Positions 27,960 to 36,699 of a stretch of DNA of 64,000 bases are shown here, in pieces. Position 1 is the stretch's first letter. Each line of letters starts with the position of its first letter. Origin of the DNA: Hoylesella nanceiensis DSM 19126 = JCM 15639 (GTDB lineage: Bacteria; Bacteroidota; Bacteroidia; Bacteroidales; Bacteroidaceae); assembly GCF_000379965.1 (NCBI RefSeq), contig NZ_KB904328.1, forward strand, positions 434,001-498,000, given 5' to 3'. A program made the position numbers and the translations under genes. The notes beneath the pieces were generated by a model, which did no database searches, was not told the origin of the DNA, and saw only the letters and a list, made by a program, of their open reading frames with translations.

Positions 27960-28100
27960 AACGATTGTTTATTAGTACCTCAGTGTTGTTTGCACGCCTA
28001 AGTCAATAGAAACGGCAAGCACGCTGAGGTTAGTGTGACATCTTTTCGACTTTGAATGTTTGGTTAAAACGAAAAGAACACATCACTTCACAAAACCATA

Positions 28101-28140
28101 AAGAACAGGTGTAACCACTAAGGCGCATCTGTTCTTTTTC
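28101..28140 (+). terminator. Terminator of GH85 copy 2
   Basis: AAGAACAG (28101-28108) pairs with CTGTTCTT (28129-28136), followed by TTTCTTTTT. Upstream, CCTCAG (27979-27984) and CTGAGG (28033-28038) form a second, looser inverted repeat just after the stop. Confidence 0.75.
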
Positions 28141-28470
28141 TTTTTCCACTTGCCTTGCCCCTTCCTTTTGTCCTCTTCTCTCACCCCTTGTCCCCACTTT
28201 GTGGCACTCTTGCTCTCGTTTGCGCTTTCCTTCTCGATTTGTTTTTATTTCTTCTTGGTGTAGTATAAAATGCTCTTTTGCCCTTTCTGCTGTGCTTTTA
28301 CCCTCGTTTAAAAACTCGTCTTCACTCTCTTAAAACTACTTTCTCACGCACTTCCAAATCCGCTTCTACCCTCTTCCCCTTCTTTTCTGCCTCCCCTTTC
28401 TTCCCTTTTCTTCTCCTAATAAAAACTTTTTTTGCTCGCTACGCCCCTCTTTTGCATCGGGTGTAGATTG
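28136..28470. other. Gene-free polypyrimidine tract
   Basis: About 335 bp in which the plus strand is dominated by C and T, with short purine interruptions. No credible gene is present. It shares the landmark CTAATAAAAA followed by CGCCCC and a T-run (28416-28425, 28442 onward) with the tract at 13480-13564. It lies in the convergent gap after GH85 copy 2. Confidence 0.5.
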
Positions 28471-28603
28471 CTTCGTTCAGTTCTTGTAACGCCCTTGTAA
28501 GGCAGAAAAGAGCCATTGAGGGCAACATTTCTCCTCGTGGGTGCGCCCTCTTCCACTTTTTCGTCTTGCTCTCGTTCGCCCCTTGCTCGTTCCTTTAAAA
28601 CAA

Positions 28604-28703
28604 AGGGAGCAGAGAGGACAAAATAAAAGCACCGCTCTTAACGACAAAGAGCGATGCTTTTGATATCTAACGGCACTGCATTTAGCAGGCAATAGCGTTC
28701 CTA
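28604..28703. repeat. 22-bp phased palindromic-core array, locus F (3-4 units)
   Basis: Anchors lie at 28633 (AGCAcCGC), 28655 (AGCgaTGC), 28677 (GGCacTGC) and, weaker, 28699 (AGCgtTCC), each 22 bp apart. A possible further unit is at 28611. The array abuts the stop codon of the DUF3943 gene in a convergent gap. Confidence 0.75.
28625..28661 (-). terminator. Terminator of the DUF3943 gene, formed by two repeat units
   Basis: AAAAGCAcCGCTCTT (28625-28639) pairs with AAGAGCGaTGCTTTT (28647-28661), with one mismatch. On the minus strand it is followed by ATTTTGTCC. The two arms are adjacent 22-bp repeat units. Confidence 0.85.
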
Positions 28704-31262
28704 TTATAACTTACAAGAAATGCCCGCATTCACCTCATAGGTTCCTACCCATACATTGTCGTGATATTTATAGTGGGTGTAACGATGATAGAACGAGCCA
28801 GAAAGGTTGGCACTAACGGGGCCTTTGAGCTTGAATGAGAACATAGGCGACACCACAAAGAGGGCAGCATGACTGCGATCGCCCTGCACATTAAAATGCA
28901 ATTGGTTCAAGCCCGTTAAGTCTTTGTCTTCATATCCCTTGAGGGTGAAGATGTGATAAAAGTCGGTTTTCAATGTAAAGCGCACCAAACGAGGGAAATC
29001 GAGAATAGTTCTTACCTTGATGCTATAACCCATTCCCATGTTATAGTCACGTGGAGCCACTTGATTATAGTAGTCGCTTTTGGTACCACCAAGTAGGATA
29101 AGGCTCGAATAAATGTGCTGTTCAAGACGTGAAAGGTTGCCCTTGTTCTTAATTCGATACACAATACCAGGTCCAACACCCACGGCTTCCGAAATTAAGT
29201 AAGGCGTAATATTACTGCCATCTTTCACAGGAGAGCTGTCGTAGTAGTTGAAATGCTGATACACTCCGAACTCCGTTTCGATCTTTTTACCCATCACCAC
29301 AGGGGCAGTCCACAAGCGACCGAGCAGGTGAACACCACTCATTCGAGGCTGATTGCTCGAGAAGCCCATTGTAACATCGGCAGTGAAATAGTCGAAAGGC
29401 TTATTCTCTTTGTCGTTAAAGATGTCGCCATATTCGAAGAAGAAATTGACATAGGGGTTGTGTTCGCCTCTAAACAGAGCATTGTCGTCGGCAAGATAGC
29501 GGTTACCAACAGTAACTCTGAAATTCAAAGGAAAGCGGTTGATGTCGTGATATAGATAGTTCTTTTGTTTCACTTGCCAGCTTTCGCCACGCACAAGGCG
29601 GTTCACTCCACGCACAGGGTTGATAATAAAGGCTCCAGCCTCACGCAAAACACGACGGAAACCTCTCGACTTGTCGTTCAAAAGAATGCTCGATATGCGA
29701 TAAGTCACCTCACCTAAGCAGGTACCACCCATCGAAGTGGCGATCAAGTCGTTAAGAGCTGGAGGCTCGTTTTCGCCAAAATACTCCCACATCAAGCTAC
29801 CACCAAGGGCATAAGGATATGATTGCCAGAACGACATACCATTGCTTCGGGCAGCATTGAAATAGGTATTGCCGTGATAAGGGTGCATGTAGAGGTTGGT
29901 TTTAAAGGGGTCGTTGTCCCAAACAGGCAACGAACGCAAGTTTTTCCACACCGAGTTGAGGGTGATATAGCTATAATCGGCATGCTTATGGAAGCGGTTC
30001 CAGCTGAAAACGCCAACGTTGATAATAGCCGTTTGCGCTGCCGCTACCCACGGACGCTTAACAGGTGGGAGGGCATAAATATCGTTATTGGTGCTGTCGG
30101 TCAATATATCTTCTAACAAATTAAGCTCTTTGCGGTTGGCAGGGTTGTTGCGGTTGTAAGACAGGCTCAATCCTATTTCGCCAATAAACTGGTTCTTATA
30201 GAGCGTGTTTCGCTTGTAGTAGCGGGTGTGTCCGTAGCCTAATGACACGAAAGCACCGAGCTGTTTGGTGAATTGATAGTCGAGATTCACCTTTGTTTGT
30301 AGTGAGAATAGACGAGCAGGAACAAGTGGTTGCTCCTTTTTAAAGGTTTCGATATGATAGAATCCCACGTCGGCACTGAGCGTTAGGCGGGGAGATAGCG
30401 AGGCATATCGACCTATTCTGTAATACAAAGCACCGCTAAAGTCCTTGTCAAAGCCCAAATAAGGCGTTCCAAGTCCTACGATGCTATAAGTGTTTTTATT
30501 GCGAAAACGCATGGCAGCGTTAAGCAATGAGGCGTTACCAGCGTATAAAAGGAAGTCTATTTTCGTTGCAGGACTGATGTTGATGAGGCCAATCTTGCGA
30601 CGAGTAGAGTCTTGACTGATATTCATTAAACCCACTTGCCAACCCTTTTGGTTGCCTTGTGTGACATTGATTAAACCCACTTGCGCTCCAGAAAGCGTGT
30701 CGGCATAGTTGTAAGCACTTAGCTGAAAGCCCTTAACGGTGTGCGATGCCACGTTAACAAGACCCGAAATCTGTGCTCCTTTGTCTACTCCTGAGCTGAT
30801 ATTGGTGAATGCAGACAATTGAAGTCCACGCAAAGGGTTGAGCGATATGTTCGACATTCCCGACAACTGAACGCCCTTTGCTCGTCCAGCCACATTGGAA
30901 ACGGGCGAGATTTGCAAGCCTTTCATGTCGTTTCCAACGCCATTGAGCAAGCCACCAAAGGTCATTCCCTTAGCGTCTTGTCGCACTAACGACACCAAAC
31001 CGCCTATGTTTAGTCCCTTCATGTCTTGGTGAACATCGGCATGTATCACGCCTATTTGAACGCCTTTCAACAGATTGATGTTGTTGAAAATACCCAAATT
31101 GAAAAGGTGAACCTTTGTAGAATCGTTGTAAGTTTTAGTGATTGGAAGCGCAATATTAGTGCGCTGAGGATCGAGTTGTTGCTGTGCTTTGATACCACCG
31201 ATGCACAAAAATAAGGCGATATAGAAGCAAACAAAGCGTAGTTGTTTTGTGATGTTACCCAT
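28704..31262 (-). CDS. DUF3943 outer-membrane protein with LA_2272-type surface repeats
   Basis: The ATG at 31262 (MGNITKQLRF) is preferred to one 111 bp upstream, because it places a signal peptide ending GGIKAQ at the start; length is 852. After a short linker come about seven repeats of 21-24 residues with the pattern KGxQxSgxxNxs (KGLQISPVSNVAG, KGVQLSGMSNIS, GAQISGLVNVAS). These suit a stacked beta-solenoid and match the LA_2272 surface repeat as I know it. The C-terminal two thirds holds DUF3943 (about 440-560, FKTNLYMHPYHGNTYFNAAR) and beta-barrel-like strands ending in CKL. Likely an outer-membrane barrel with a repeat head. Function unknown. Its promoter (TATATTTG on minus, plus 31284-31291) lies 22 bp upstream. 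Confidence 0.8.
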   Translation of the reverse strand: MGNITKQLRFVCFYIALFLCIGGIKAQQQLDPQRTNIALPITKTYNDSTKVHLFNLGIFNNINLLKGVQIGVIHADVHQDMKGLNIGGLVSLVRQDAKGMTFGGLLNGVGNDMKGLQISPVSNVAGRAKGVQLSGMSNISLNPLRGLQLSAFTNISSGVDKGAQISGLVNVASHTVKGFQLSAYNYADTLSGAQVGLINVTQGNQKGWQVGLMNISQDSTRRKIGLINISPATKIDFLLYAGNASLLNAAMRFRNKNTYSIVGLGTPYLGFDKDFSGALYYRIGRYASLSPRLTLSADVGFYHIETFKKEQPLVPARLFSLQTKVNLDYQFTKQLGAFVSLGYGHTRYYKRNTLYKNQFIGEIGLSLSYNRNNPANRKELNLLEDILTDSTNNDIYALPPVKRPWVAAAQTAIINVGVFSWNRFHKHADYSYITLNSVWKNLRSLPVWDNDPFKTNLYMHPYHGNTYFNAARSNGMSFWQSYPYALGGSLMWEYFGENEPPALNDLIATSMGGTCLGEVTYRISSILLNDKSRGFRRVLREAGAFIINPVRGVNRLVRGESWQVKQKNYLYHDINRFPLNFRVTVGNRYLADDNALFRGEHNPYVNFFFEYGDIFNDKENKPFDYFTADVTMGFSSNQPRMSGVHLLGRLWTAPVVMGKKIETEFGVYQHFNYYDSSPVKDGSNITPYLISEAVGVGPGIVYRIKNKGNLSRLEQHIYSSLILLGGTKSDYYNQVAPRDYNMGMGYSIKVRTILDFPRLVRFTLKTDFYHIFTLKGYEDKDLTGLNQLHFNVQGDRSHAALFVVSPMFSFKLKGPVSANLSGSFYHRYTHYKYHDNVWVGTYEVNAGISCKL

Positions 31263-31513
31263 AAAAACGATTAATTTACACTGCAAATATACAACCTTTC
31301 TCTTAATAAAGATGTATTTGCGTGAAAGAAAGTAATGCTTTTGTGTCTTTGTTTTACGCTCTATCTTTCGCAATTGCAGGTATTCTAAATATTCATTCCT
31401 TTGATGATGGTAGCAGTATAGCAGTTTATTGGAGTCTTTTTTGTTGATTCTTCGTTTTATTCGCCTCTACTTGGTTGATTATAGGGGTGTTATATCATTT
31501 TTTTGGATTGTTT

Positions 31514-31545
31514 TTTGGAAAATAATAAGTATTCTTGTATATTTG
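31514..31545 (+). promoter_or_regulatory. Promoter of the small coiled-coil protein gene
   Basis: TTTG at 31514-31517, a 20-bp spacer and TATATTTG at 31538-31545, followed by CACC, match the consensus. The start codon is 31 bp downstream. Confidence 0.8.
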
Positions 31546-31575
31546 CACCGAATAATGATTATAAATGATTTAAGT

Positions 31576-31995
31576 ATGAAAAGATTATTTTTAGTGATGA
31601 TAATGGCATTATCTGTGATTGCAGGTTTTGCGCAAAACAAAGAAAGAATTAATGTATTAAAGGAGAGACAGAAAGTGCTTAAGCTAACAACTGAGCTCAA
31701 TAAGATGCAGTTAGCTTACGAAAAAGAAAAGGCAAACAATGTAGAACTCTCAAAGAAAGCAAGCGGAATCAATTTAGAAGCCAACGTGGCAACAGCTGAA
31801 TTCAACACAAACAATCCATCAAGCACAGTGAAAGATGCAAAGGCTACCATTAAAAGATTGAAAGAAACCAAGGCAATTAACAAGAAATTGGCAAAGAGTC
31901 AAAAGACTTTAGTTAAGATGGAGAAGAAGATTGCTAAGATAAAATCTAAGATTGATGACTGCAACAAACGCATTAAATTTGTGAACAACGAATAG
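31576..31995 (+). CDS. Small secreted coiled-coil protein, function unknown
   Basis: The ATG at 31576 gives 139 residues and sits just after a consensus promoter; the open frame extends 147 bp further upstream, but that part crosses the promoter. The signal peptide is MKRLFLVMIMALSVIAGFAQ. The mature part is highly charged and helical with heptad-like spacing (LKLTTELNKMQLAYEKEKAN, then KKLAKSQKTLVKMEKKIAKIKSKIDDC). It contains a short TAEFNTNNPSSTVKDA linker and one Cys near the end. It is probably periplasmic. I do not recognise a named family. A terminator follows it directly, so it is a single-gene unit. Confidence 0.75.
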   Translation: MKRLFLVMIMALSVIAGFAQNKERINVLKERQKVLKLTTELNKMQLAYEKEKANNVELSKKASGINLEANVATAEFNTNNPSSTVKDAKATIKRLKETKAINKKLAKSQKTLVKMEKKIAKIKSKIDDCNKRIKFVNNE

Positions 31996-32018
31996 AATTC
32001 ATCTATAAAGAATAAGAG

Positions 32019-32046
32019 AGGACGCTTTAAAGGCGTCCTTTTTTTG
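32019..32046 (+). terminator. Terminator of the coiled-coil protein gene
   Basis: AGGACGC (32019-32025) pairs with GCGTCCT (32033-32039), followed by TTTTTTTG. The next 268 bp up to the FecR gene show no gene and no exact promoter box. Confidence 0.85.
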
Positions 32047-32314
32047 TTGTTGATACGGCAAACTCAGGAGCCGTTAAGGGGCTTTTGGGGTGGCATTAGG
32101 GCTGTTGTGAAGGCGCAAAGAGCATGAAAAAAGTAGGTAATATGATGCCGATAACCACAGCAAAGTCAGGCACTTATGTTCGACATAAATCGATATTGCA
32201 CATAAAAAGTATGTTTTTTCGTGCTTAAAAAAGCTAAAACAGCATTTTTGTTTCAGTGGTTTTATTTTGTAGATTGTTATAAAAATAGGCAATTACATTT
32301 AACCTTTGATTCTT

Positions 32315-33316
32315 ATGGAACATCGAATTGTTCATTTTATCACTAACCAATGCTCTGAAAAAGAAATTTTAGAGTTGAACAACTGGGCAGAAAACGAACC
32401 TCAAGAATTTAACCATCATGCAGAACTTTACCACGTTTACATGATGGCAAAGGCAACAACTATCTCAGAAGACGACGTCGATTTGGCTTTCAGACGATTG
32501 CAAGAACGCATCAATGGCGAATCTATTGAAATAGAGATGCGCCGTCCTTGGTGGCAAAGCCGACACATTGCCGCTTCCATTATCTTCTTTTTAAGTCTTT
32601 TTGGTACTGCTCTTGGTTGGCAGTGGTGGAGCAACAGAGCTGTAAACGAGCCCGAAATGGTGAGCGTTTGCACCAATGCTAACGACGTGAAGAATGTGAT
32701 TTTGCCCGATGGAACAAGTGTTTGGCTCAACAACAACAGCGAGTTGAGCTATCCAAAAGAATTCACAAACATTGCCAGAGAGGTGCGCTTGAAAGGCGAA
32801 GGCTATTTCAATGTAGTGCGAAAGCCTCATCTTCCATTCATAGTTCACAACGAAGACCAAGACATTAGGGTGCTTGGTACGGTGTTTTATGTATCGAATA
32901 GCCCAGCTAAACACGAGTATATTGTGAGCCTAATAAGGGGTTCTGTGGAGGTGAATAACAACATTTCGAACGACAGAGTGATACTTCTTCCTGGTCAAAG
33001 AGCCATTGCCAACGATCAAGATGGAGAGATTTCAATCGACGAGATACCTGCAACCAACGACCAGTTGTGGCACCATAAAGTGCTATCTTTTAAGCAGTCG
33101 ACCATCAGTAACATCATGGCTACCCTCGAAAACATCTATGGCATCGACATCAAGGTGAAGGCTTTGCGCCACAAAAACAACACCTATTCGGGCGAAATTG
33201 CGCCTAAGCAAGATATAGAAGGCACGTTGAAGCTCTTGCAACTCACCCTGCCTTTCAGCTATAAGAAGCTCGTTAGCGACTCGAACAACAGCTATTTTGA
33301 AGTAACAAGCAAATAA
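32315..33316 (+). CDS. FecR-type anti-sigma factor
   Basis: The ATG at 32315 is preferred to a TTG nine bases earlier; length is 333. It has a cytosolic N-terminal region (1-83) that would bind an ECF sigma factor, one membrane segment (about 84-101, HIAASIIFFLSLFGTALGW) and a periplasmic FecR domain. That domain shows the familiar phrases ILPDGTSVWLNNNSELSYP, VRLKGEGYFNV, FIVHNEDQDIRVLGTVFYV and LLPGQRA, and a C-terminal DUF4974-like part (STISNIMATLENIYGIDIKV). In Bacteroidota such proteins pass a signal from a TonB transporter to an ECF sigma factor. Here neither partner is adjacent. The N-terminal WAENEPQ motif is kept, so it should still bind a sigma factor coded elsewhere. Confidence 0.9.
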   Translation: MEHRIVHFITNQCSEKEILELNNWAENEPQEFNHHAELYHVYMMAKATTISEDDVDLAFRRLQERINGESIEIEMRRPWWQSRHIAASIIFFLSLFGTALGWQWWSNRAVNEPEMVSVCTNANDVKNVILPDGTSVWLNNNSELSYPKEFTNIAREVRLKGEGYFNVVRKPHLPFIVHNEDQDIRVLGTVFYVSNSPAKHEYIVSLIRGSVEVNNNISNDRVILLPGQRAIANDQDGEISIDEIPATNDQLWHHKVLSFKQSTISNIMATLENIYGIDIKVKALRHKNNTYSGEIAPKQDIEGTLKLLQLTLPFSYKKLVSDSNNSYFEVTSK

Positions 33317-33376
33317 ACGATATACCAACAGGGCATGTTTTGCTCTGTTTCATTATCCAAAATTCATTCGCAATGC

Positions 33377-33407
33377 AAGACAACTCCGCTTTTGGGGTTG
33401 TCTTTTT
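33377..33407 (+). terminator. Terminator after the FecR gene
   Basis: AAGACAAC (33377-33384) pairs with GTTGTCTT (33397-33404), with CC/GG inside, followed by TTTG. Beyond it, TAACTTTG at 33512-33519 is the likely -7 box of the next gene. Confidence 0.8.
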
Positions 33408-33587
33408 GTATGGCACAAGGCCTGCTCTTATCAACGAAAAGACAAAGGTGAAAGAGTGAAAAAAGCACGAAAAAACATAGCAAAGCATGGTTTAAACCAA
33501 GAAAAATATTGTAACTTTGTAGAAAAGGACAATGAGACAAAAACATAATTAACAACAAAAAGAACAACAAAACGAAAGGAAATATAA

Positions 33588-34151
33588 ATGAAAAAAGTAT
33601 TAATTGTTTCAGGACACTCTAACATTCAACACGATTCTGTGGTGAATTCACTCATATTAAAGCAAGTAAAACAAGCCCTTCCACAGGTAGAAATCGACTT
33701 GTTATGCGAGCTTTATCCCGACTTTAAAATTGATGTTGCAGCCGAACAAGCAAAGGTTTTAGAGGCAGATATCATCGTGTTTCAATTCCCTTTGTATTGG
33801 TTTGCTAAGCCATCTATCCTTCAACGCTGGGAAGAAGAAGTGTTCTTGCACGGCTTTTCACACGGAAGCAATGGCGATAAGCTCAAAGGAAAGAAGCTAA
33901 TTGTGTCGTTCACAGTGGGCGCACCGGGTGAAGTTTACTCACGAGAAGGCGGACTTGGCTACACACTTGAAGACCTATTGCTACCCGTTAGCCGTTCAAC
34001 AGCAGGCTTTGTGGGCATGACTCTCGAGCCATTTATTTATACAACAGGTGTTTCTTACGCTCTACGTGGCGACGAAGCACAAGCAAAACAACTTGAAGAG
34101 AAGGCACTTTTGCACGCTCAACGCTTAGTTGAAGCCATCGAAAAGGCCTAA
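33588..34151 (+). CDS. Flavodoxin-fold NAD(P)H:quinone oxidoreductase (KefF/MdaB-like)
   Basis: A 187-residue cytosolic FMN or FAD reductase of the Flavodoxin_2 family. It opens with a beta strand and loop KKVLIVSGHSN and contains the dinucleotide-site phrase DIIVFQFPLYWFAKPSILQRWEEEVF. It ends with SFTVGAPGEVYSREG and a final helix. These enzymes reduce quinones by two electrons and guard against redox stress, or act as ancillary subunits of Kef potassium channels; no kef gene is in the window. RNase R follows 67 bp downstream on the same strand and may be read from the same promoter (TAACTTTG, 33512-33519). Confidence 0.9.
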   Translation: MKKVLIVSGHSNIQHDSVVNSLILKQVKQALPQVEIDLLCELYPDFKIDVAAEQAKVLEADIIVFQFPLYWFAKPSILQRWEEEVFLHGFSHGSNGDKLKGKKLIVSFTVGAPGEVYSREGGLGYTLEDLLLPVSRSTAGFVGMTLEPFIYTTGVSYALRGDEAQAKQLEEKALLHAQRLVEAIEKA

Positions 34152-34218
34152 CCCCAATGCGCAACAACACAGCGCATCTCTTTAAAAGACAATATTATCA
34201 ACCTCTTAAACATTAGTT

Positions 34219-36423
34219 ATGTCGAAAAAAAAGAAAGGCGGAAAGAGAATGTCTGCCAATAAAATGGTAGAAAAACTCGAAGAGTTCTTCCGCTCACACC
34301 CCAACAAAAGCTACTCGTTTAAAGAAATATTCAAGAACTTAAAGCTCGATACTCACCCCTTAAAGATGCTCGCCATTGATTTAATGGAAGAGTTGGCGTG
34401 GGAAGATTTCTTAACTCCTGTAGCCGATAACGCCTATCGTTTGAATGTAGACACACAGGTTCAAGAGGGGCGTTTCGTTCGAAAAAACAACGGAAAGAAT
34501 GTCTTTATTCCCGATAATAGCGACCTTTCGATCTTCGTTGCCGAACGAAATTCGATGTTTGCACTTAACGGCGACAGGGTGAAGGCTACCCTATTGGCTC
34601 GCAGAGAGCACCACATGAGAGAAGCAGTGGTGGTTGAAATACTTTCACATGATAAGGATACGTTCGTGGGAACGCTAAGAGTTGAACACGACTTGGCTTT
34701 CCTTTCTACCGAAAGCAACATCTTTGCGCACGACATTGTCATTCCTAAACGCAAGCTAAAAGGCGGTAAAGATGGCGATAAAGCGGTGGTAAAGATCATT
34801 CAGTTCCCTGGAAAAGAATCGAAAAACATCATCGGTGAGGTGATTGATGTCTTGGGAGTGAGTGGCGATAACGATGTAGAAATGAACACAATACTTGCTC
34901 AATACGGCCTACCTTATAAGTATCCGAAGGCAGTTGAGCAGGCAGCAGAACGCATTTCGGCAGAGATCACGCCCGAAGAGATTAGTAAGCGTGAGGATTT
35001 CCGTGAGGTATTCACCTGCACCATCGACCCTAAAGACGCCAAAGACTTCGACGATGCGCTCTCTATCGTGCAACTTCCCAACGGCAATTGGCAAGTGGGT
35101 GTGCACATTGCAGACGTTTCTCACTATGTAAAAGAAGGCTCTATCATCGACAAGGAGGCGCAAAAGCGTGCCACTTCGATTTATTTGGTAGACCGAACCA
35201 TACCAATGTTGCCCGAACGTTTGTGCAACTTTATCTGCTCTTTGCGTCCTGATGAAGAGAAACTGGCATACAGCGTGATCTTTGAAATGGACGAATTGGC
35301 CAACATTAAGAACCATCGTGTGGTGCATACCGTGATTAAAAGTAATCGAAGATACGCCTATGAAGAGGTGCAAGCCATTCTTGAAGACAACGGGGTGGTT
35401 GATGGAACGGGCGAACCAGCACCTAAAAAAGATCCAAAAGACTACAAAGGCGAGAACGCCTACTTGCTCGTTATGCTCGACACCTTGGCTAAACAGCTTC
35501 GAAAGGCACGCTTTAATAATGGCGCAGTGAAGTTTGATAGAGAAGAACTGCACTTTGATATCGACGAAAAAGGACGTCCAACACGTGCTTATTTCAAGAT
35601 GTCGAAAGACGCTAACAAGCTAATCGAAGAGTTTATGCTCCTTGCAAACCGCACAGTGGCAGAGGATATTGGTCGTGTTAAGAAAGGAAAGAAGGCGAAA
35701 ACCCTACCCTATCGTATCCACGATAACCCCGATCCGTTGAAGTTAGAGACCCTAAGAGAGTTTGTTACGAAGTTTGGTTATAAGCTAAAGACTGAGGGAA
35801 CAAAGGGTGAAGTGGCTCGTTCATTAAACCAATTGATGGACAAGTCGAGCGAGAGTGTTAATCAAAAGCTCATTCAAACCATTGCTCTAAGAGCGATGAT
35901 GAAGGCAAAATATTCGGTACATAACATCGGACACTTCGGCTTGGCGTTTGAATATTACACCCATTTCACCAGTCCTATCCGTCGATATCCCGACACAATG
36001 GTGCATCGTTTGCTCACCCATTATGCCCAAGGAGGCCGTAGTGGCAACAAAGATCATTATGAAGAGTTGTGCGAACACTGCTCTGAAATGGAGCTTGTGG
36101 CACAAAATGCCGAGCGAGACTCTATCAAATACAAGATGGTTGAGTTTATGAATGAGCACTTAGGCGAATGCTTCGACGCTCATATTAGCGGTATTACGTC
36201 GTACGGAATCTATTGTGAGATCGACGAAAACCACTGCGAGGGTATGATTCCTATGCGTGATTTAGACGACGACTACTACGACTTCGATGAGCGAAACTAT
36301 TGTCTTGTGGGACGAAGAAAGCACCACACCTACCGTTTGGGCGATGCGCTTAGAATTAAGGTGGCACGTGCTAACCTCGAAAGAAAGCAACTCGACTTTA
36401 CGCTAAGCGACGATAAAGAGTAA
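34219..36423 (+). CDS. rnr: Ribonuclease R
   Basis: A 734-residue 3'-5' exoribonuclease that degrades structured RNA. The N-terminus is Lys-rich (SKKKKGGKRMSANKM) with a helix-turn-helix-like segment and two cold-shock OB folds (about 20-240). The RNB catalytic domain follows with DPKDAKDFDDALS at 270-282, where Asp270, Asp276, Asp278 and Asp279 are the metal ligands. It closes with HFTSPIRRYPD. An S1 domain (about 640-730) starts at FDAHISGITSYGIYCEI. The C-terminus stops soon after S1 without the long basic tail of the E. coli enzyme. Length is normal for Bacteroidota. Confidence 0.96.
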   Translation: MSKKKKGGKRMSANKMVEKLEEFFRSHPNKSYSFKEIFKNLKLDTHPLKMLAIDLMEELAWEDFLTPVADNAYRLNVDTQVQEGRFVRKNNGKNVFIPDNSDLSIFVAERNSMFALNGDRVKATLLARREHHMREAVVVEILSHDKDTFVGTLRVEHDLAFLSTESNIFAHDIVIPKRKLKGGKDGDKAVVKIIQFPGKESKNIIGEVIDVLGVSGDNDVEMNTILAQYGLPYKYPKAVEQAAERISAEITPEEISKREDFREVFTCTIDPKDAKDFDDALSIVQLPNGNWQVGVHIADVSHYVKEGSIIDKEAQKRATSIYLVDRTIPMLPERLCNFICSLRPDEEKLAYSVIFEMDELANIKNHRVVHTVIKSNRRYAYEEVQAILEDNGVVDGTGEPAPKKDPKDYKGENAYLLVMLDTLAKQLRKARFNNGAVKFDREELHFDIDEKGRPTRAYFKMSKDANKLIEEFMLLANRTVAEDIGRVKKGKKAKTLPYRIHDNPDPLKLETLREFVTKFGYKLKTEGTKGEVARSLNQLMDKSSESVNQKLIQTIALRAMMKAKYSVHNIGHFGLAFEYYTHFTSPIRRYPDTMVHRLLTHYAQGGRSGNKDHYEELCEHCSEMELVAQNAERDSIKYKMVEFMNEHLGECFDAHISGITSYGIYCEIDENHCEGMIPMRDLDDDYYDFDERNYCLVGRRKHHTYRLGDALRIKVARANLERKQLDFTLSDDKE

Positions 36424-36435
36424 TAATTCAATAAC

Positions 36436-36466
36436 TCCATACGATGTAGAGCGAGTCCATACGATG
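36436..36466. repeat. 11-bp direct repeat pair after rnr
   Basis: TCCATACGATG occurs at 36436-36446 and 36456-36466, 20 bp apart, right after the rnr stop. No function is evident. Confidence 0.5.
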
Positions 36467-36597
36467 GACGACGAAGTTTATTTAAGGATGAAAAAAAGGC
36501 TGTGTTGCAGGCAAATAAAATTATTTTCCAAAGCAACCAAAAGAAATTTTCATGTTGAACGCCTCTCCCCTTTGTTTATAAGGCTTGTGAGAGTGCA

Positions 36598-36690
36598 AAA
36601 GAAAAGCAACGCTATTGCAGTGCAAGGGCGTTGCTTTTTGTATGTAATAGCGTTGCTTTCGTGCGCTAATTGGATAGCAACAGAAATGGA
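36598..36690. repeat. 22-bp phased palindromic-core array, locus B (3-4 units)
   Basis: Anchors lie at 36610 (AGCAaCGC), 36632 (GGCgtTGC) and 36654 (AGCgtTGC), with a degenerate fourth at 36676; spacing is 22 bp throughout. The first two units pair as AAAGCAACGC/GCGTTGCTTT (36603-36612 and 36628-36637) followed by TTG, and A-rich sequence precedes them. This can serve as a bidirectional terminator between convergent rnr and the GT4 gene. Confidence 0.78.
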
Positions 36691-36699
36691 AGGAAATGT

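Noticed and set aside
28477-28692. Minus-strand 71-codon ORF before the DUF3943 gene end
   Set aside because: It runs through the terminator and the repeat array, and its composition simply mirrors the polypyrimidine tract.
31429-31575. N-terminal extension of the coiled-coil protein
   Set aside because: This stretch contains the TTTG-N20-TATATTTG promoter; the internal ATG at 31576 starts a proper signal peptide.
33377-33495. Possible further 22-bp repeat array after the FecR gene
   Set aside because: Only one or two positions (33401, 33423) fit the register and the following units do not match the core; too weak to count.
34909-35553. Long minus-strand ORF (214 codons) inside rnr
   Set aside because: It lies wholly antisense to the conserved RNB domain and has no recognisable motif; it is a shadow of the real gene.
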